Shown: piece by piece, positions 1 through 9,170 of the stretch
How the letters are laid out: each line of letters opens with the position of its first letter
Position numbering within the stretch: the first letter of the stretch is position 1
IMG/VR virus record: IMGVR_UViG_3300009011_000528
Span: 1-43,609 of that record
DNA from: a virus
Length of the DNA: 43,609 nt
Strand: one strand, 5' to 3'
The notes under the pieces: model-generated
What the model saw: the letters and a program-made list of their open reading frames with translations, nothing else
The model's database searches: none
Told to the model about the DNA's origin: nothing
Position numbers and translations under genes: made by a program

Positions 1-774
1 TTACAAGTAATCGAAGGCTTTAGTTTTATCATCAGATAGCGTAACTGCCTGGATGCCAGCCCCGGAGAGTATCTTCGCAATCTGCGTTTCAGAGATAACC
101 TTCAGCCGGTCTTGTACAGCATCTTTCATATCAGCCAGGCGCAATCCAGCATTGTCATCGAAAACAAAGAACCCGCCACGACCCGTAATCTCTGTGACTG
201 CCATAGAAAATGCAGCGAATCGTTTTCTCGTTTCAGCATCAGTGACAACAGCGACGCGATCTTGAATGACGTCAGGCATTCCTGCAAAGCCGACACCGGC
301 GTCATCATCGATAGTCATTAATCCGCCAAACTTATCGAGCGGTGTTAATGCAAATTGATGGTCGATAAGAGCGTTAGAATCGTTTTTTGAAATGACACTG
401 TTTATATATTTTTGGGCTTTTTCTATAGATTCAATAAAAACATTTGACGGTAAAAACTGTCCAGTTGGCGTAGGAGTTCCAGCAACGTTAATATATTCAT
501 CTGCTATTGAATTTGGATTGTCTGACCAAATAAAGAAATGTGCGCCATCTTGAATCTCACCAGAGTTAATTGCAGCACTTGCTTGTTCTAATGTGTATGC
601 CTTACCTAGAGGCGAAAGATTATTTCTTAGTCCTTGCAGTGTGAATCTTTCTATACCGAATCTATCTTCGTATTTTTCAGCATCTGAGTTAACCACCTCG
701 TCAATTTTTTCCGCGTTGAACTTTAAGTCGATAACATCATTACTTGGTACTGGTTTGGATGTTGGTGTTGTCAT
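1..774 (-). CDS. Short tail fibre / tailspike-type protein
   Basis: The 257-aa product begins with the conserved head- or tail-attachment domain of enterobacterial tailspikes and fibres (roughly residues 1-50, with DLKFNAEKIDE and YEDRFG motifs). Residues about 149-173 and 199-223 are a clear repeat (GG..xxDDxAGxxxAxMxDxxQDR) with a 50-residue period, suggesting a repetitive fibre shaft. It is last in the leftward late operon, and its ATG directly abuts the TAA of the J-like gene, so the two are probably co-translated. It is short for a receptor-binding fibre and no catalytic domain is visible, so it may be a truncated fibre or an adaptor for one encoded outside the window. The role in host recognition is inferred. 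Confidence 0.8.
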   Translation of the reverse strand: MTTPTSKPVPSNDVIDLKFNAEKIDEVVNSDAEKYEDRFGIERFTLQGLRNNLSPLGKAYTLEQASAAINSGEIQDGAHFFIWSDNPNSIADEYINVAGTPTPTGQFLPSNVFIESIEKAQKYINSVISKNDSNALIDHQFALTPLDKFGGLMTIDDDAGVGFAGMPDVIQDRVAVVTDAETRKRFAAFSMAVTEITGRGGFFVFDDNAGLRLADMKDAVQDRLKVISETQIAKILSGAGIQAVTLSDDKTKAFDYL

Positions 775-3270
775 TTATTCGGCAACCTCATAATTATACA
801 TTTCGTCGTTATATTCAGACATGGTTAACGAGGTGGTCCCGTCGCCATTAGGTTTCTTTTCGGTAATCGTCCACTTGGTCGAATCCATCTCTACTTGCGT
901 AGCAATGACGTAACGAGAGGGGGACTGGACGTTATAGCCGTCGAAGATATTGAGGGTTATTTCTGGTAATGTTGCTGTGAATCCAAATATCGTGTCGCTA
1001 CGAGGAAATGCCTGGATTCTTGCGGTTGGTGTGCCATTAGCATCGGTGACGATGACAAACATGTCTCCCTGCCATTCAATGCGTTCGCTTGTGTCAAAAT
1101 CATTTCCATTCCTGGCAACGATATACCCATCCTGCTGATTGGCATCGTAGATGTCAGGTACCTGGACCATCTGCCCTACGTTTACCCATTCCCCATCTGA
1201 CAAGGCTCTTATCGACATCGTTTGTCGGGAGTAAAGCAACCGTCTAACCTCTTTCAGCGCCCTATCACGCGCCTGATAAGAGTTTCTGACATAAAGCATG
1301 TCGAGTTTCTTCGCCTTGACTGGCTCCCCCTCTTCAATGGCTGAACCGGTGATCCGATAGCGAATGAATGCCTGTTTGTTTGTCGTGGGGTTCTTATAGG
1401 TGACCTGCACACCGTCAAATCCACCAGGGAGTGTCATGTCGTATGAGAGGCTGTAATCTTCCGCCTTGGTGTTAGCACGGTTGAACAACGTCACCGCGTT
1501 AGGCTTGCGCTCGTCACGCGTAAACGACAACACCCCGTCATCCCAGAACGCAGTGACCGTGGCCGCGTCACAAATGGTCTGCACCCTTGCCCCAAGAGAT
1601 ATATCTTCATCGTCAAACGTGTAATCGAAGTAGCCTAGCCGCGAATCAGGAAGGGACGCTGCAATCGAATACAGCTCGTAAATGTCGATGCTGGATTCAA
1701 CCTGTCCACCCATTTTTAACCAAGTGTGCAACACTGCATCTGCAAACGAGCGTGACGGCCTTTCGGTGTAATCGACAGTCTGGGTTGCAAGGTCATAACT
1801 GATAACGTGGCGGGTGATGAGTGCGTTGTATTTCCGGTCGCGTGAACTTGTTGCTCTTTCCGTCGCTGTTACAGTGACCGTAACCAGCGTGTCATTTGGG
1901 TAAGTGACGTTGCTTCGCGTTCTGACAATATGAACAGCTTCTGCTTTCAGGACTGAGTGATCGTTGCTGTTATTCGTTCTGACAAATTGCAAAGCGTAAC
2001 GCCCGTACCCTGCGGCCGGTGTTACTTTGAACGTTCCGTATTTGGTGTCTGAATTTTCATCATCATTGTTCAATCCGATGTTAAGGGATTCAGTTGTGCC
2101 GGGAATTTGGTTGTTATCATCATCAACTTTCCACCATGTCACTGTTGTTCTGGCATAGTCACCATGTCCCAACTGTGCCTGAAGGTGTATCCAGAGCTGC
2201 TCCCCGGCCACTGGAGAGAATGACGGGCCGATCACCAGAGGCTCGTTATCATTCAGCGTGAATATCGTGGTGTTGATAACTGCATCACCCGGTATCTGCC
2301 CTATGTCGTTACCGCTGAGATTCGCAAAGGTGAACTCATAAAAATACTGAGGATCTGCAGGTGCTCCGTCATCGGTTGTCGTTGCATTGGTTAGGTCAGC
2401 AAACACGGTTATATCCCGCGTTACTGGGTCAGATACCGTGTTGTAGGTGACGTTAACCACGAATGACACTGAGTGCGGTTTCGGCAGATCATAGAAGTAG
2501 TCGAAGTCACTATTTTGCTTAATCCTCACCTTGGCCTGACCGGCAACGAATTCTCCCGAAACCATATCCGTGGTTGTCGTTGCCGTTTCGGCAGGGAAGT
2601 CTTCGCTCTCGTTTGGCCCTGGCAATTCCTGACCGTCGATATCATCGAATGCGAACCCTTCGTTGATGACCGGTATGTTTTGGCCTGGCTGGAAGATCTG
2701 GTATGAGGCACCCGCCAGAGCACCAAGATTCGACTCTGAGTAGCGGACAGAGGTCACGTCATACTTGCCCAGACCAAAGTTCATCCACTCTGTCACCTTT
2801 TTGATGTTATTGGTGTACTCGAATAGAGACTCCTGAATGAGGTCAGGGAAGGCCCTCACCTGACCGTAGTTATCAGGTTTAGCCTCGCCGTTACGGGCGA
2901 TATTCGTTTGCCCTTTCAGGCTATTATTCGGTGATGTTTTTGAATTGTTTGTGGCTGCGTTGGCGCTGGGCTGCTTGATGAGTGACGAAAGGATTTTCTG
3001 GGTAAACTTTATCGGGTTGAAGTGTTCAAGCGGGTTCAAGATTGTGCCGAGTGCGCCACTCTTGGGCTGGTCAAACACGCTGATGATGTCGCCATGGTTC
3101 AGTGGGAAATTCAGCTCGTCATCAGGTTTAAGCTTTACTCCGTTCCTCAGTATCTCAACATCACAATGCAGGTTGGCCGTTTTCAGCCAGGGGTAAAACA
3201 TGCTGCCGGCTGCGAGGTTATGTCGCTCTTTCGGTATCCCCGGCACGCGCTGAACTTCGATCAACGGCAT
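775..3270 (-). CDS. Tail tip / host-specificity protein (lambda J-like)
   Basis: The 831-aa protein has an N-terminus typical of J-type central tail proteins (IEVxRVPGxPKE, then a domain ending in a ubiquitin-like loop with GDIISVFDQP). A beta-rich middle follows (about residues 220-470, many fibronectin-like strands), and the C-terminal half resembles the phage-tail_3 hub fold. It would form the tail tip, bind the receptor and carry the fibre encoded next. It is shorter than lambda J, which is about 1,130 aa. Its start overlaps the NlpC/P60 gene by 53 nt, and no separate lambda I-like gene is visible between them. Confidence 0.88.
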   Translation of the reverse strand: MPLIEVQRVPGIPKERHNLAAGSMFYPWLKTANLHCDVEILRNGVKLKPDDELNFPLNHGDIISVFDQPKSGALGTILNPLEHFNPIKFTQKILSSLIKQPSANAATNNSKTSPNNSLKGQTNIARNGEAKPDNYGQVRAFPDLIQESLFEYTNNIKKVTEWMNFGLGKYDVTSVRYSESNLGALAGASYQIFQPGQNIPVINEGFAFDDIDGQELPGPNESEDFPAETATTTTDMVSGEFVAGQAKVRIKQNSDFDYFYDLPKPHSVSFVVNVTYNTVSDPVTRDITVFADLTNATTTDDGAPADPQYFYEFTFANLSGNDIGQIPGDAVINTTIFTLNDNEPLVIGPSFSPVAGEQLWIHLQAQLGHGDYARTTVTWWKVDDDNNQIPGTTESLNIGLNNDDENSDTKYGTFKVTPAAGYGRYALQFVRTNNSNDHSVLKAEAVHIVRTRSNVTYPNDTLVTVTVTATERATSSRDRKYNALITRHVISYDLATQTVDYTERPSRSFADAVLHTWLKMGGQVESSIDIYELYSIAASLPDSRLGYFDYTFDDEDISLGARVQTICDAATVTAFWDDGVLSFTRDERKPNAVTLFNRANTKAEDYSLSYDMTLPGGFDGVQVTYKNPTTNKQAFIRYRITGSAIEEGEPVKAKKLDMLYVRNSYQARDRALKEVRRLLYSRQTMSIRALSDGEWVNVGQMVQVPDIYDANQQDGYIVARNGNDFDTSERIEWQGDMFVIVTDANGTPTARIQAFPRSDTIFGFTATLPEITLNIFDGYNVQSPSRYVIATQVEMDSTKWTITEKKPNGDGTTSLTMSEYNDEMYNYEVAE

Positions 3271-3655
3271 AGTCGTAAAACTCCACTTTGGTGAACACTT
3301 TTTCTAACGTCCGAAGCTTGTCGAAACGCACCTGTCCGGACTCGCCACGGCTATGGAATGCTTGGCCATTCACCACCAAACCAACATGTTTTGGCTCATC
3401 GCCGTAATACGCGATAAATATGCGACCATCGGCGGACTTTTCGGCCTGTTGCCAGAACACAACATCACCTATAAAGCACGTCAGGAAATCGCTACCGGCT
3501 TCGTAGTCCGGCGTTTGGTGTATCTCTATGCCGAGCACATGCCGGTAATACAGAACGACGAGACCCCAACAATCCGCCGCCTCAAACGAGCACGCTCTAT
3601 CGCGCCACGGCTTACCCTCCATGGCGGCCACAAAGTCAGATTTATGCATTGGCAA
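3218..3655 (-). CDS. NlpC/P60-family tail assembly protein (lambda K-like)
   Basis: This 145-aa protein has the NlpC/P60 cysteine-peptidase signature: the nucleophile in AADCWGLV near residues 27-34 and the catalytic His in HVGLVV near residue 91. The family includes lambda K and tail-associated cell-wall hydrolases that act at the tail tip during assembly or DNA entry. It overlaps the DUF1833 gene upstream by 14 nt and the J-like gene downstream by 53 nt, which supports a real coupled gene. The N-terminal Mov34/JAMM domain of full-length K is absent, leaving only the peptidase half. Confidence 0.88.
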   Translation of the reverse strand: MPMHKSDFVAAMEGKPWRDRACSFEAADCWGLVVLYYRHVLGIEIHQTPDYEAGSDFLTCFIGDVVFWQQAEKSADGRIFIAYYGDEPKHVGLVVNGQAFHSRGESGQVRFDKLRTLEKVFTKVEFYDYAVDRSSARAGDTERAT

Positions 3656-4112
3656 GCCCTGGGAAGTCGGTTGTGTTGTAGAGGAAGGCGATGTTGTTGT
3701 TCAGCGGGTTCTGTAGCGTCAGCGAGCATGTAACGTCGCTCTCGTCCATCGACACGTCTTTCACGTACAACGTCCACGGCTTAAGCGGCGTATTCATATC
3801 GGCCGCATCAAAGCGCTGATAGGTGGCAGATATTGGCGTTATCCGGGAATAGGTGCGCCAGAGTTTCAACTGCTGCTTAAAATCCTGCGCAAGGCGTCCA
3901 AACTTCACCGTCGCATTGATTACCGGTGTGTTGCTCTGCTGGCTCTCTGATACCTCCATCCGGCATGGGGTATAAACCTGCCCCGCAAACGTCTTTGGGT
4001 AAATCTGGCGATTCACCAGACGGATATATCCGAAGGTCGAGTGATAAAACGTCATGGTGTCGTAGAGAATGCGGTTGGGCCGCTGAGACTGAAATTCGCG
4101 TAACGTTGGCAT
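3642..4112 (-). CDS. Minor tail protein, DUF1833 family
   Basis: The 156-aa product matches the DUF1833 family of phage tail proteins. Recognisable parts are a TFYHS/FGYIRLVN segment, a central beta-rich region and the near-invariant C-terminus LQNPLNNNIAFLYNTTDFPGL. It lies between the 155-aa minor tail gene (its ATG immediately follows that TAA) and the NlpC/P60 gene, the slot of lambda L. A role in building the tail tip is inferred from position; no enzyme motif is seen. Confidence 0.85.
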   Translation of the reverse strand: MPTLREFQSQRPNRILYDTMTFYHSTFGYIRLVNRQIYPKTFAGQVYTPCRMEVSESQQSNTPVINATVKFGRLAQDFKQQLKLWRTYSRITPISATYQRFDAADMNTPLKPWTLYVKDVSMDESDVTCSLTLQNPLNNNIAFLYNTTDFPGLANA

Positions 4113-4580
4113 TTAATACTCCGGTAAATCTCGGTTAACCACCTCATCAATGATCCCCCACTGGTTCGGCGGTAGCTCAACAATGACGTCTGAGAATTCA
4201 TCATCCGGGTTGTAAACCTTCCGGGTGATAACGTTACCCGTCCAGGTCGTCGTATTGCCGTTGATGCTTGTCTGTACTGGCGGGGCCACAAAATGCAGCT
4301 CCTGCATCTGCAAACCAGAACCACCCAGATTGCACAGCATGCTGAACCACTGGTTGCCGTTATCGAGATAGCGCGGGCTGCGATACCACTGCTCAAATGC
4401 TCGGTCTTCCTGCAGCGTGAAAATCCAGTTCAGTGACCAGGTGGTTTTAAGGTCATCGGTCAGCCGCTGGAAGATGGGCGCACCAACTGCAGGTTGATCG
4501 GTGCGAAACCCCGCATCAATCGTGCGGCTCTTGTTGGCCTTCTGAGGAAGGGATAGCCAGTCGGGATAAGGTATTGGCAC
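4113..4580 (-). CDS. Conserved minor tail protein
   Basis: This 155-aa product (PYPDWLSLPQKANKS..., ending RDLPEY) is of the kind found next to DUF1833 genes in enterobacterial prophages and occupies the position of lambda M. It has several Trp-rich strands and no catalytic motif. An intrinsic terminator lies just upstream, between this gene and the Ntn-hydrolase-like gene. Function as a tail-tip component is inferred from synteny. Confidence 0.75.
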   Translation of the reverse strand: MPIPYPDWLSLPQKANKSRTIDAGFRTDQPAVGAPIFQRLTDDLKTTWSLNWIFTLQEDRAFEQWYRSPRYLDNGNQWFSMLCNLGGSGLQMQELHFVAPPVQTSINGNTTTWTGNVITRKVYNPDDEFSDVIVELPPNQWGIIDEVVNRDLPEY

Positions 4581-4601
4581 GGTTTTCTCCCGGTAATAAA
4601 A

Positions 4602-4619
4602 AACCCGCCGAAGCGGGTT
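4602..4619 (-). terminator. Intrinsic terminator inside the tail operon
   Basis: Read leftward this is a GC-rich stem AACCCGC-TTCG-GCGGGTT followed by a T-run. It overlaps the stop codon of the 207-aa gene and ends about 20 nt before the next start. It would be polar unless polymerase is antiterminated by Q. Confidence 0.75.
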
Positions 4620-5241
4620 ATTGTAAGAGTTGGTCTAGTTGGTGCCGATAATCATCGAACTCACCAATTTTCATTTGCCTGCACTCGTTGGCAGTAAGCA
4701 CCATTGCATGCATTTCACCGCCAATATAAACACGAGACTCACTTGGCAACGCCTCTTGCATTGCGCGTTGCTGCCTCATCATTTGCGGAAATGCTTCATC
4801 TAAATTACCAACAATAATGTCACATGCAGGCTTGGCGAATGTCCCATAATCCAGCTCGTCAGGAGAAAATCCATTTGATGAGCGATAAGCAAAGCCTTTG
4901 ATGCGCTGATCTTCGGAGGAATACCCAAACTGATAAATTGTTGTCGTCAAGTCATCTTGTAACTCGAACCTTAATTTAAACTCTGACCATAGCCGAGCAA
5001 GGTTCTGTTGCGTGTGTATATTCAAGTGCTCGACATCGAGCAGAACCATTTCATTACTTACAAAACGGGCCCACTCTGACGAAAACCTACCAATGCCAGT
5101 TCCGGCGATAATCGTTTTTAAAGTTGGGATGTACGAGGCTTTATTGGTAAAGATAAAAGGACTCCCTTCTTCATCTACAGCCAGGGTGTCTGTAACAACA
5201 ATTGCCATGTCTTTGTGAAGATAAAAGATTAGTGATGACAT
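4618..5241 (-). CDS. Putative proteasome/HslV-like Ntn hydrolase in the tail cluster
   Basis: I know of no named function for this 207-aa protein. After removal of the initiator Met (Ser follows, so methionine aminopeptidase should act), residue 1 is Ser, residue 17 is Asp (IVVTDT), residue 33 is Lys (FTNKAS), and an Ala-Gly pair sits at 45-46 (IIAGTG). In 20S and HslV beta subunits the catalytic set is Thr1, Asp17, Lys33 with an AG(G) turn near 46-47, so spacing and strand pattern coincide. This suggests an N-terminal-nucleophile hydrolase with Ser in place of Thr. It starts 2 nt after the tape-measure stop and ends in a terminator, which could mark an inserted cassette. Substrate and role are unknown; it could be a morphogenetic protease or an accessory gene. 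The protein is certain as a gene; the fold is inferred. Confidence 0.8.
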   Translation of the reverse strand: MSSLIFYLHKDMAIVVTDTLAVDEEGSPFIFTNKASYIPTLKTIIAGTGIGRFSSEWARFVSNEMVLLDVEHLNIHTQQNLARLWSEFKLRFELQDDLTTTIYQFGYSSEDQRIKGFAYRSSNGFSPDELDYGTFAKPACDIIVGNLDEAFPQMMRQQRAMQEALPSESRVYIGGEMHAMVLTANECRQMKIGEFDDYRHQLDQLLQ

Positions 5242-5243
5242 TA

Positions 5244-8200
5244 TTACTCCGTCGCTCGGCGTGGTGCCTGATGATATTGAGATAGCCCTTGGCTAATTTG
5301 CCCACCCTGTTGCAAATCAGCAAGTACAATTCGCGTTACCTCTCGACCATCTACCCCTGTGCTGGTTTGGGTATCTTGAACGCCAGCTCCTGAAGAATAG
5401 TTCTCTATTATAATTGTCGTCCCACCGCCCCCACCAGAATTAATCTGCTTGTTACTTAGGACATTCCCGCCACCATCACCAGGCAGAAGGTAATTCCTCC
5501 CATTACTAGACTGAAGTATCTCCGGCTTGCCACCTTCCCCAATTTGGTACATTCCACCAGCAGACACGGGCCCGCCATTCTTGCGCTTACCAGATAACGT
5601 CTTGGACAGCGCAAAGGCACCCACCAGCGCAGCACCACCAATGATTGCAGCAGCACCAAACGATCCAACAGAAGCCACCAGCGCAGCCGGTAACCATGCC
5701 GCCATTGTCGTGCCTGCTGATGTAACACTTGCTGCTGTAGTGGTACCCAAGGCTCCTACTTGCGTTGCAGTAGTGGCGGCAATAGCAGATTGCTGAACAG
5801 ATGCGCCCATGATGGCTGATTTAGCCTGCTGCAAACCCATTTCTACGAATGTCTGAATGACACTACTCAGGACGGTATCAGCAAGCCCTCTCATTGCATC
5901 TGAGGCTGATTGCGTACCGGTGATGATGCCGGATAGCGCCGAACTAGCGCCTTGCCCAAACGAGTCAACAGCAGCTCCGAGAGCCTCATAGCCAACACTC
6001 TGCTGAGTGAACAGCGCCCACTGAGCATCGGTGCGAGCCTTCTCATATTCCATATTGGCAGCATTCATTAACGCTAAACCATTGGCCGTAATTACCCCTT
6101 TCTGGGTTTCAAATTGCTGAATTAAAGCCAACTTTTTAGCATGCTCATTGGCTAGTGCCTGTACAGGATCAACACTGCCTTGCGCCTCTTGTGCTGGAGA
6201 AACTAACGCATTAGCGTTGGCATGCGCGATTGCATTTTTATGGTCTTGGGCAAGCTTCAGGGAATCTTTGTTGTATTGCTGTTGGTCAATAATTCCCTCG
6301 TCATATTGGCGCTTCAATTGCTTGGTAGCGTCTGAATATGCTTTGTCTGCGTTGCGTACCGGATCAGCAGCAATGGCATCGTTTAAATCCTGCTGCTTCT
6401 GCTTGGCATCAAATAATGACCCGGCAAGTTGACCAATTTCATTCTTTTGCGCCTCGGTGGCTTTGGCTCCTGCTGCCGCCACTGCGTTATAAACAGCGGC
6501 TTCTCGGCTGTTATCGTCATAGCTAAGGTTCAAATACTGGAGCTGACGTTGAAGGTCTGCGATTTTCTGTGCGCCTTCGTCTGCTGTTTTTGCCCCAGCC
6601 TTAGCCCCTTTGTTTCGCGCCGCCTCCGCTTGCTGCAGGTCATAGTTAGCCCCCGCAAGTTCGCCGAGTTGATTGATGACATTCTGATTACCCTCCCCAG
6701 CATTTATCGCTTCAAGTCGAGCTGCTTTTACTGCTCGCTGCCGCTTGTCGGTTATCTGGAGTAATTCATTCTCCTGAGTCAATTGGTCAAGCTGCTTTTG
6801 CCCTGCGGAAGTAACCCCGACCATCAAGCTCTGAGAGTTGAAATTATCTTTAGCTTTAGCTGCAATGTTTAGAGCATCGCCAAATTGGTTAATCAGTCCG
6901 GCTGCGACTCCTGCTGCTTGCCCGTCTCGTCTAAGTAGATCAATGCCCTGAACAAGAGTGCCGTTCATCTGCGCCCGCAATATCCCGGCCTTACTGATTG
7001 TCTGGCTCAGTTTGCTTTGCTCTGCCTCAACTTTGGCAGTTAATTGGATGTGCTCACTTTCCAACTCACTTACTTTTGACACAGCATCTGAATAAAAAAG
7101 GCTTCCCTCGGACAAGCCTACCACCCCGGCTTTAGCACTTTGCAGCCTTGATGTAAGATCAGCCAAGCGAGCTTCGTTATTTTTGAGCTCTCCAGATTGG
7201 ACATTTATCGATTTGGCCGCCTTATCTATCTCCGCTGCCAACTGCACATTGCTCATGGTGCGCATTTTGGCAATAACGCCGTCAAGCTTGTCCGCGAAAT
7301 CAATAGATTCCTGCTTCGCCTGTTGTGCCTTTTGGTAAAAATAGAACAATGCTGCACCAGCAATCATCGCTGCGCCTGCCGGCCCACCAATTAATGACAG
7401 AGCACCTCTCGCCAATCCGCCAATAGTAGTTGTTGCCGCTGCTGCCGCAGTCGTTGCTGTCTTGGTTGCCGCCGCCTGTGCTAATTGTGCCTCGGCAAAT
7501 ACTGCTGATCGTTGAATAGCAACCGACTTAGCTGTATTGAGATTTTGCAACGCGAAAGCTTCAGCGTTCGTCCCCTTGGCAACGTTGTATTCTGCTTGTG
7601 CCAGTGCAAGAGACGATAATGCAGCCTCTTTATCTAACAATGCCTTTCTTGCCGTTACCGCCGCAGCATTCGCTGCAGCCGCTGCGTCAGCAGCTACTGC
7701 AGAAGCGTGAGCCTGAGAAGCAAGCATGTCGCTAACCTTTGCCTGCGTAGCCATCGCCAAGGAGCCAACATATCGCCCGCCGAGTACGACAGCAAAAGCC
7801 GTGACCACACCAGCAGCAACATCAACATTTTCACTTAAAGAGACAACAGCATCATTGAATACCTTCAAACCTGACTGAACAGAGGTAGATTCACCGATGA
7901 ATTTAGTGATGTTGTTCCCGGCGATCTGGAATGCCTGGCCCATAGTTTGGATCGTGTTCCCGAACTCTTTGGCAATCACATCACCTTGGCTCAGCAACCC
8001 TTTCACAACAACATCGGTAGTCAGCTTTCCTTCTGCTGCCATGGCGCGGAGCTGACCTACCGTTACGCCCAGGGAGTCAGCCAGTGCTACCGCTAGGCGC
8101 GATCCGTTCTCTGAGATTGAGTTGAACTCTTCACCACGCAGCACACCGGAGGCGAGCGCTTGTGACAGTTGGATCATGGTCGAGCTAGCTTCCTCTGCCG

Positions 8201-8663
8201 TTGCACCAGAAACCACCAGCCCCTTGTTAATTGTCGTTGTCAGTTTTGCAAGGTCTTCGGTACTGGTTCCCGCGCTGCGCGTTGCGCGCTCAAGTCGACC
8301 ATAAAGCGTTGCTGTGGACTCAAGCCCGGAACGTGTCTCTTGGGAGATGTCAAAAACCCGCTGCGTTACATCCGCCAACTGCTCTGTTGGCCTTACGGCG
8401 TTTACCAGCTTGTTGTTCACATCTACCCAGGCATTGGCATACTGAGCAACCTGTTGGACTGACAGCGCGGCGGTTAGACTTGCAGCTACACGAGACAGGG
8501 ATAGGAATGATTTTTCGGCAACACCAACTGACTTCCCTGTAGCAAGGAATCGCCCCTCCATTTCATCAAGGTTAGCGTTAATTTTTCGCTGGCCCACCAG
8601 CAAAGCCTGAGACTCAAGCTCCACCTGGTAGACAATGCTGCCTTCGTTGGTTCCACTCGCCAT
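5244..8663 (-). CDS. Tail tape measure protein
   Basis: The 1,139-aa protein is the longest in the window. It has the conserved tape-measure domain near residues 60-270 (YANAWVDVNNKL, SGATAEEASSTMIQLSQALASG, GEEFNSISENG). Long Ala/Gln-rich coiled coil follows, with hydrophobic helices near residues 415-445 (GGPAGAAMIAGAALFYFY) and 1000-1035, and a C-terminal GGPVSAGGMYQIGEGGKPE-type motif seen in lambda-like tape measures. It sets tail length and is injected or forms a channel during DNA entry. An intrinsic terminator and a block of non-structural genes separate it from the tail chaperone gene. Confidence 0.95.
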   Translation of the reverse strand: MASGTNEGSIVYQVELESQALLVGQRKINANLDEMEGRFLATGKSVGVAEKSFLSLSRVAASLTAALSVQQVAQYANAWVDVNNKLVNAVRPTEQLADVTQRVFDISQETRSGLESTATLYGRLERATRSAGTSTEDLAKLTTTINKGLVVSGATAEEASSTMIQLSQALASGVLRGEEFNSISENGSRLAVALADSLGVTVGQLRAMAAEGKLTTDVVVKGLLSQGDVIAKEFGNTIQTMGQAFQIAGNNITKFIGESTSVQSGLKVFNDAVVSLSENVDVAAGVVTAFAVVLGGRYVGSLAMATQAKVSDMLASQAHASAVAADAAAAANAAAVTARKALLDKEAALSSLALAQAEYNVAKGTNAEAFALQNLNTAKSVAIQRSAVFAEAQLAQAAATKTATTAAAAATTTIGGLARGALSLIGGPAGAAMIAGAALFYFYQKAQQAKQESIDFADKLDGVIAKMRTMSNVQLAAEIDKAAKSINVQSGELKNNEARLADLTSRLQSAKAGVVGLSEGSLFYSDAVSKVSELESEHIQLTAKVEAEQSKLSQTISKAGILRAQMNGTLVQGIDLLRRDGQAAGVAAGLINQFGDALNIAAKAKDNFNSQSLMVGVTSAGQKQLDQLTQENELLQITDKRQRAVKAARLEAINAGEGNQNVINQLGELAGANYDLQQAEAARNKGAKAGAKTADEGAQKIADLQRQLQYLNLSYDDNSREAAVYNAVAAAGAKATEAQKNEIGQLAGSLFDAKQKQQDLNDAIAADPVRNADKAYSDATKQLKRQYDEGIIDQQQYNKDSLKLAQDHKNAIAHANANALVSPAQEAQGSVDPVQALANEHAKKLALIQQFETQKGVITANGLALMNAANMEYEKARTDAQWALFTQQSVGYEALGAAVDSFGQGASSALSGIITGTQSASDAMRGLADTVLSSVIQTFVEMGLQQAKSAIMGASVQQSAIAATTATQVGALGTTTAASVTSAGTTMAAWLPAALVASVGSFGAAAIIGGAALVGAFALSKTLSGKRKNGGPVSAGGMYQIGEGGKPEILQSSNGRNYLLPGDGGGNVLSNKQINSGGGGGTTIIIENYSSGAGVQDTQTSTGVDGREVTRIVLADLQQGGQISQGLSQYHQAPRRATE

Positions 8664-8686
8664 TTAACTATCTCCAGGCAATAAAA

Positions 8687-8708
8687 AACCCGGCGCGATG
8701 GCCGGGTT
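8687..8708 (-). terminator. Intrinsic terminator upstream of the tape measure gene
   Basis: Leftward: stem AACCCGGC / GCCGGGTT with a 6-nt loop, followed by TTTTTTAT. It lies between the 144-aa membrane protein gene and the tape-measure start, so it probably belongs to the inserted cassette upstream. Confidence 0.8.
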
Positions 8709-8726
8709 GTATAGTTAATTTTTCAT

Positions 8727-9161
8727 TTATCTACCTATCACAATCACCACTGCAATAAATAGGACTGCCACCGCAAATACGACTGTTAAAATAACTTTAT
8801 TGCTAACAGATGATTTGTTTTCTGCGTCTTTCACCTGTTGCAACCTGCTTTCCGCGGTGACCACATCAATGACATTAAGAGCGTGTGCAACTCTTTCCTC
8901 AGTAAAGACATCTGAAATAGCCTTGGCTAGCGAACTGTCCTTGATAACGATAGGGTTAAGTAACTCTACCGATGCATCAGCCACATCAAGTTCAGCTTGG
9001 TGCTTGTTGCCACCAGAAGATACTGTTTCACGGTAAAAACAGTTTTCTTGATCCACAAGATTTCTAATGGCCGCTCTGTTAGGTTTGAAGGTCTCTCCAC
9101 CGTCTTGTATTTCTACAAAATACAAATCATCTGAACTTCCTTCATAATGAAAAGCCATCAC
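8727..9161 (-). CDS. Hypothetical C-tail-anchored membrane protein
   Basis: I do not recognise this 144-aa protein. Its first 110 residues are soluble and charged, and residues about 120-142 form one hydrophobic segment (VILTVVFAVAVLFIAVVIVIG) ending two residues before the C-terminus, a tail-anchor arrangement. It sits 9 nt after the lipoprotein gene and is followed by a terminator. Lying between the tail chaperone and tape measure, it is more likely a lysogenic accessory (moron) protein than a virion part. Met2 is an alternative start. Confidence 0.7.
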   Translation of the reverse strand: MMAFHYEGSSDDLYFVEIQDGGETFKPNRAAIRNLVDQENCFYRETVSSGGNKHQAELDVADASVELLNPIVIKDSSLAKAISDVFTEERVAHALNVIDVVTAESRLQQVKDAENKSSVSNKVILTVVFAVAVLFIAVVIVIGR

Positions 9162-9170
9162 ACGTCCCCA

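Noticed and set aside
3353-3733. A 126-codon rightward frame under the tail genes
   Set aside because: Lies opposite the NlpC/P60 and DUF1833 genes, which have clear motifs.
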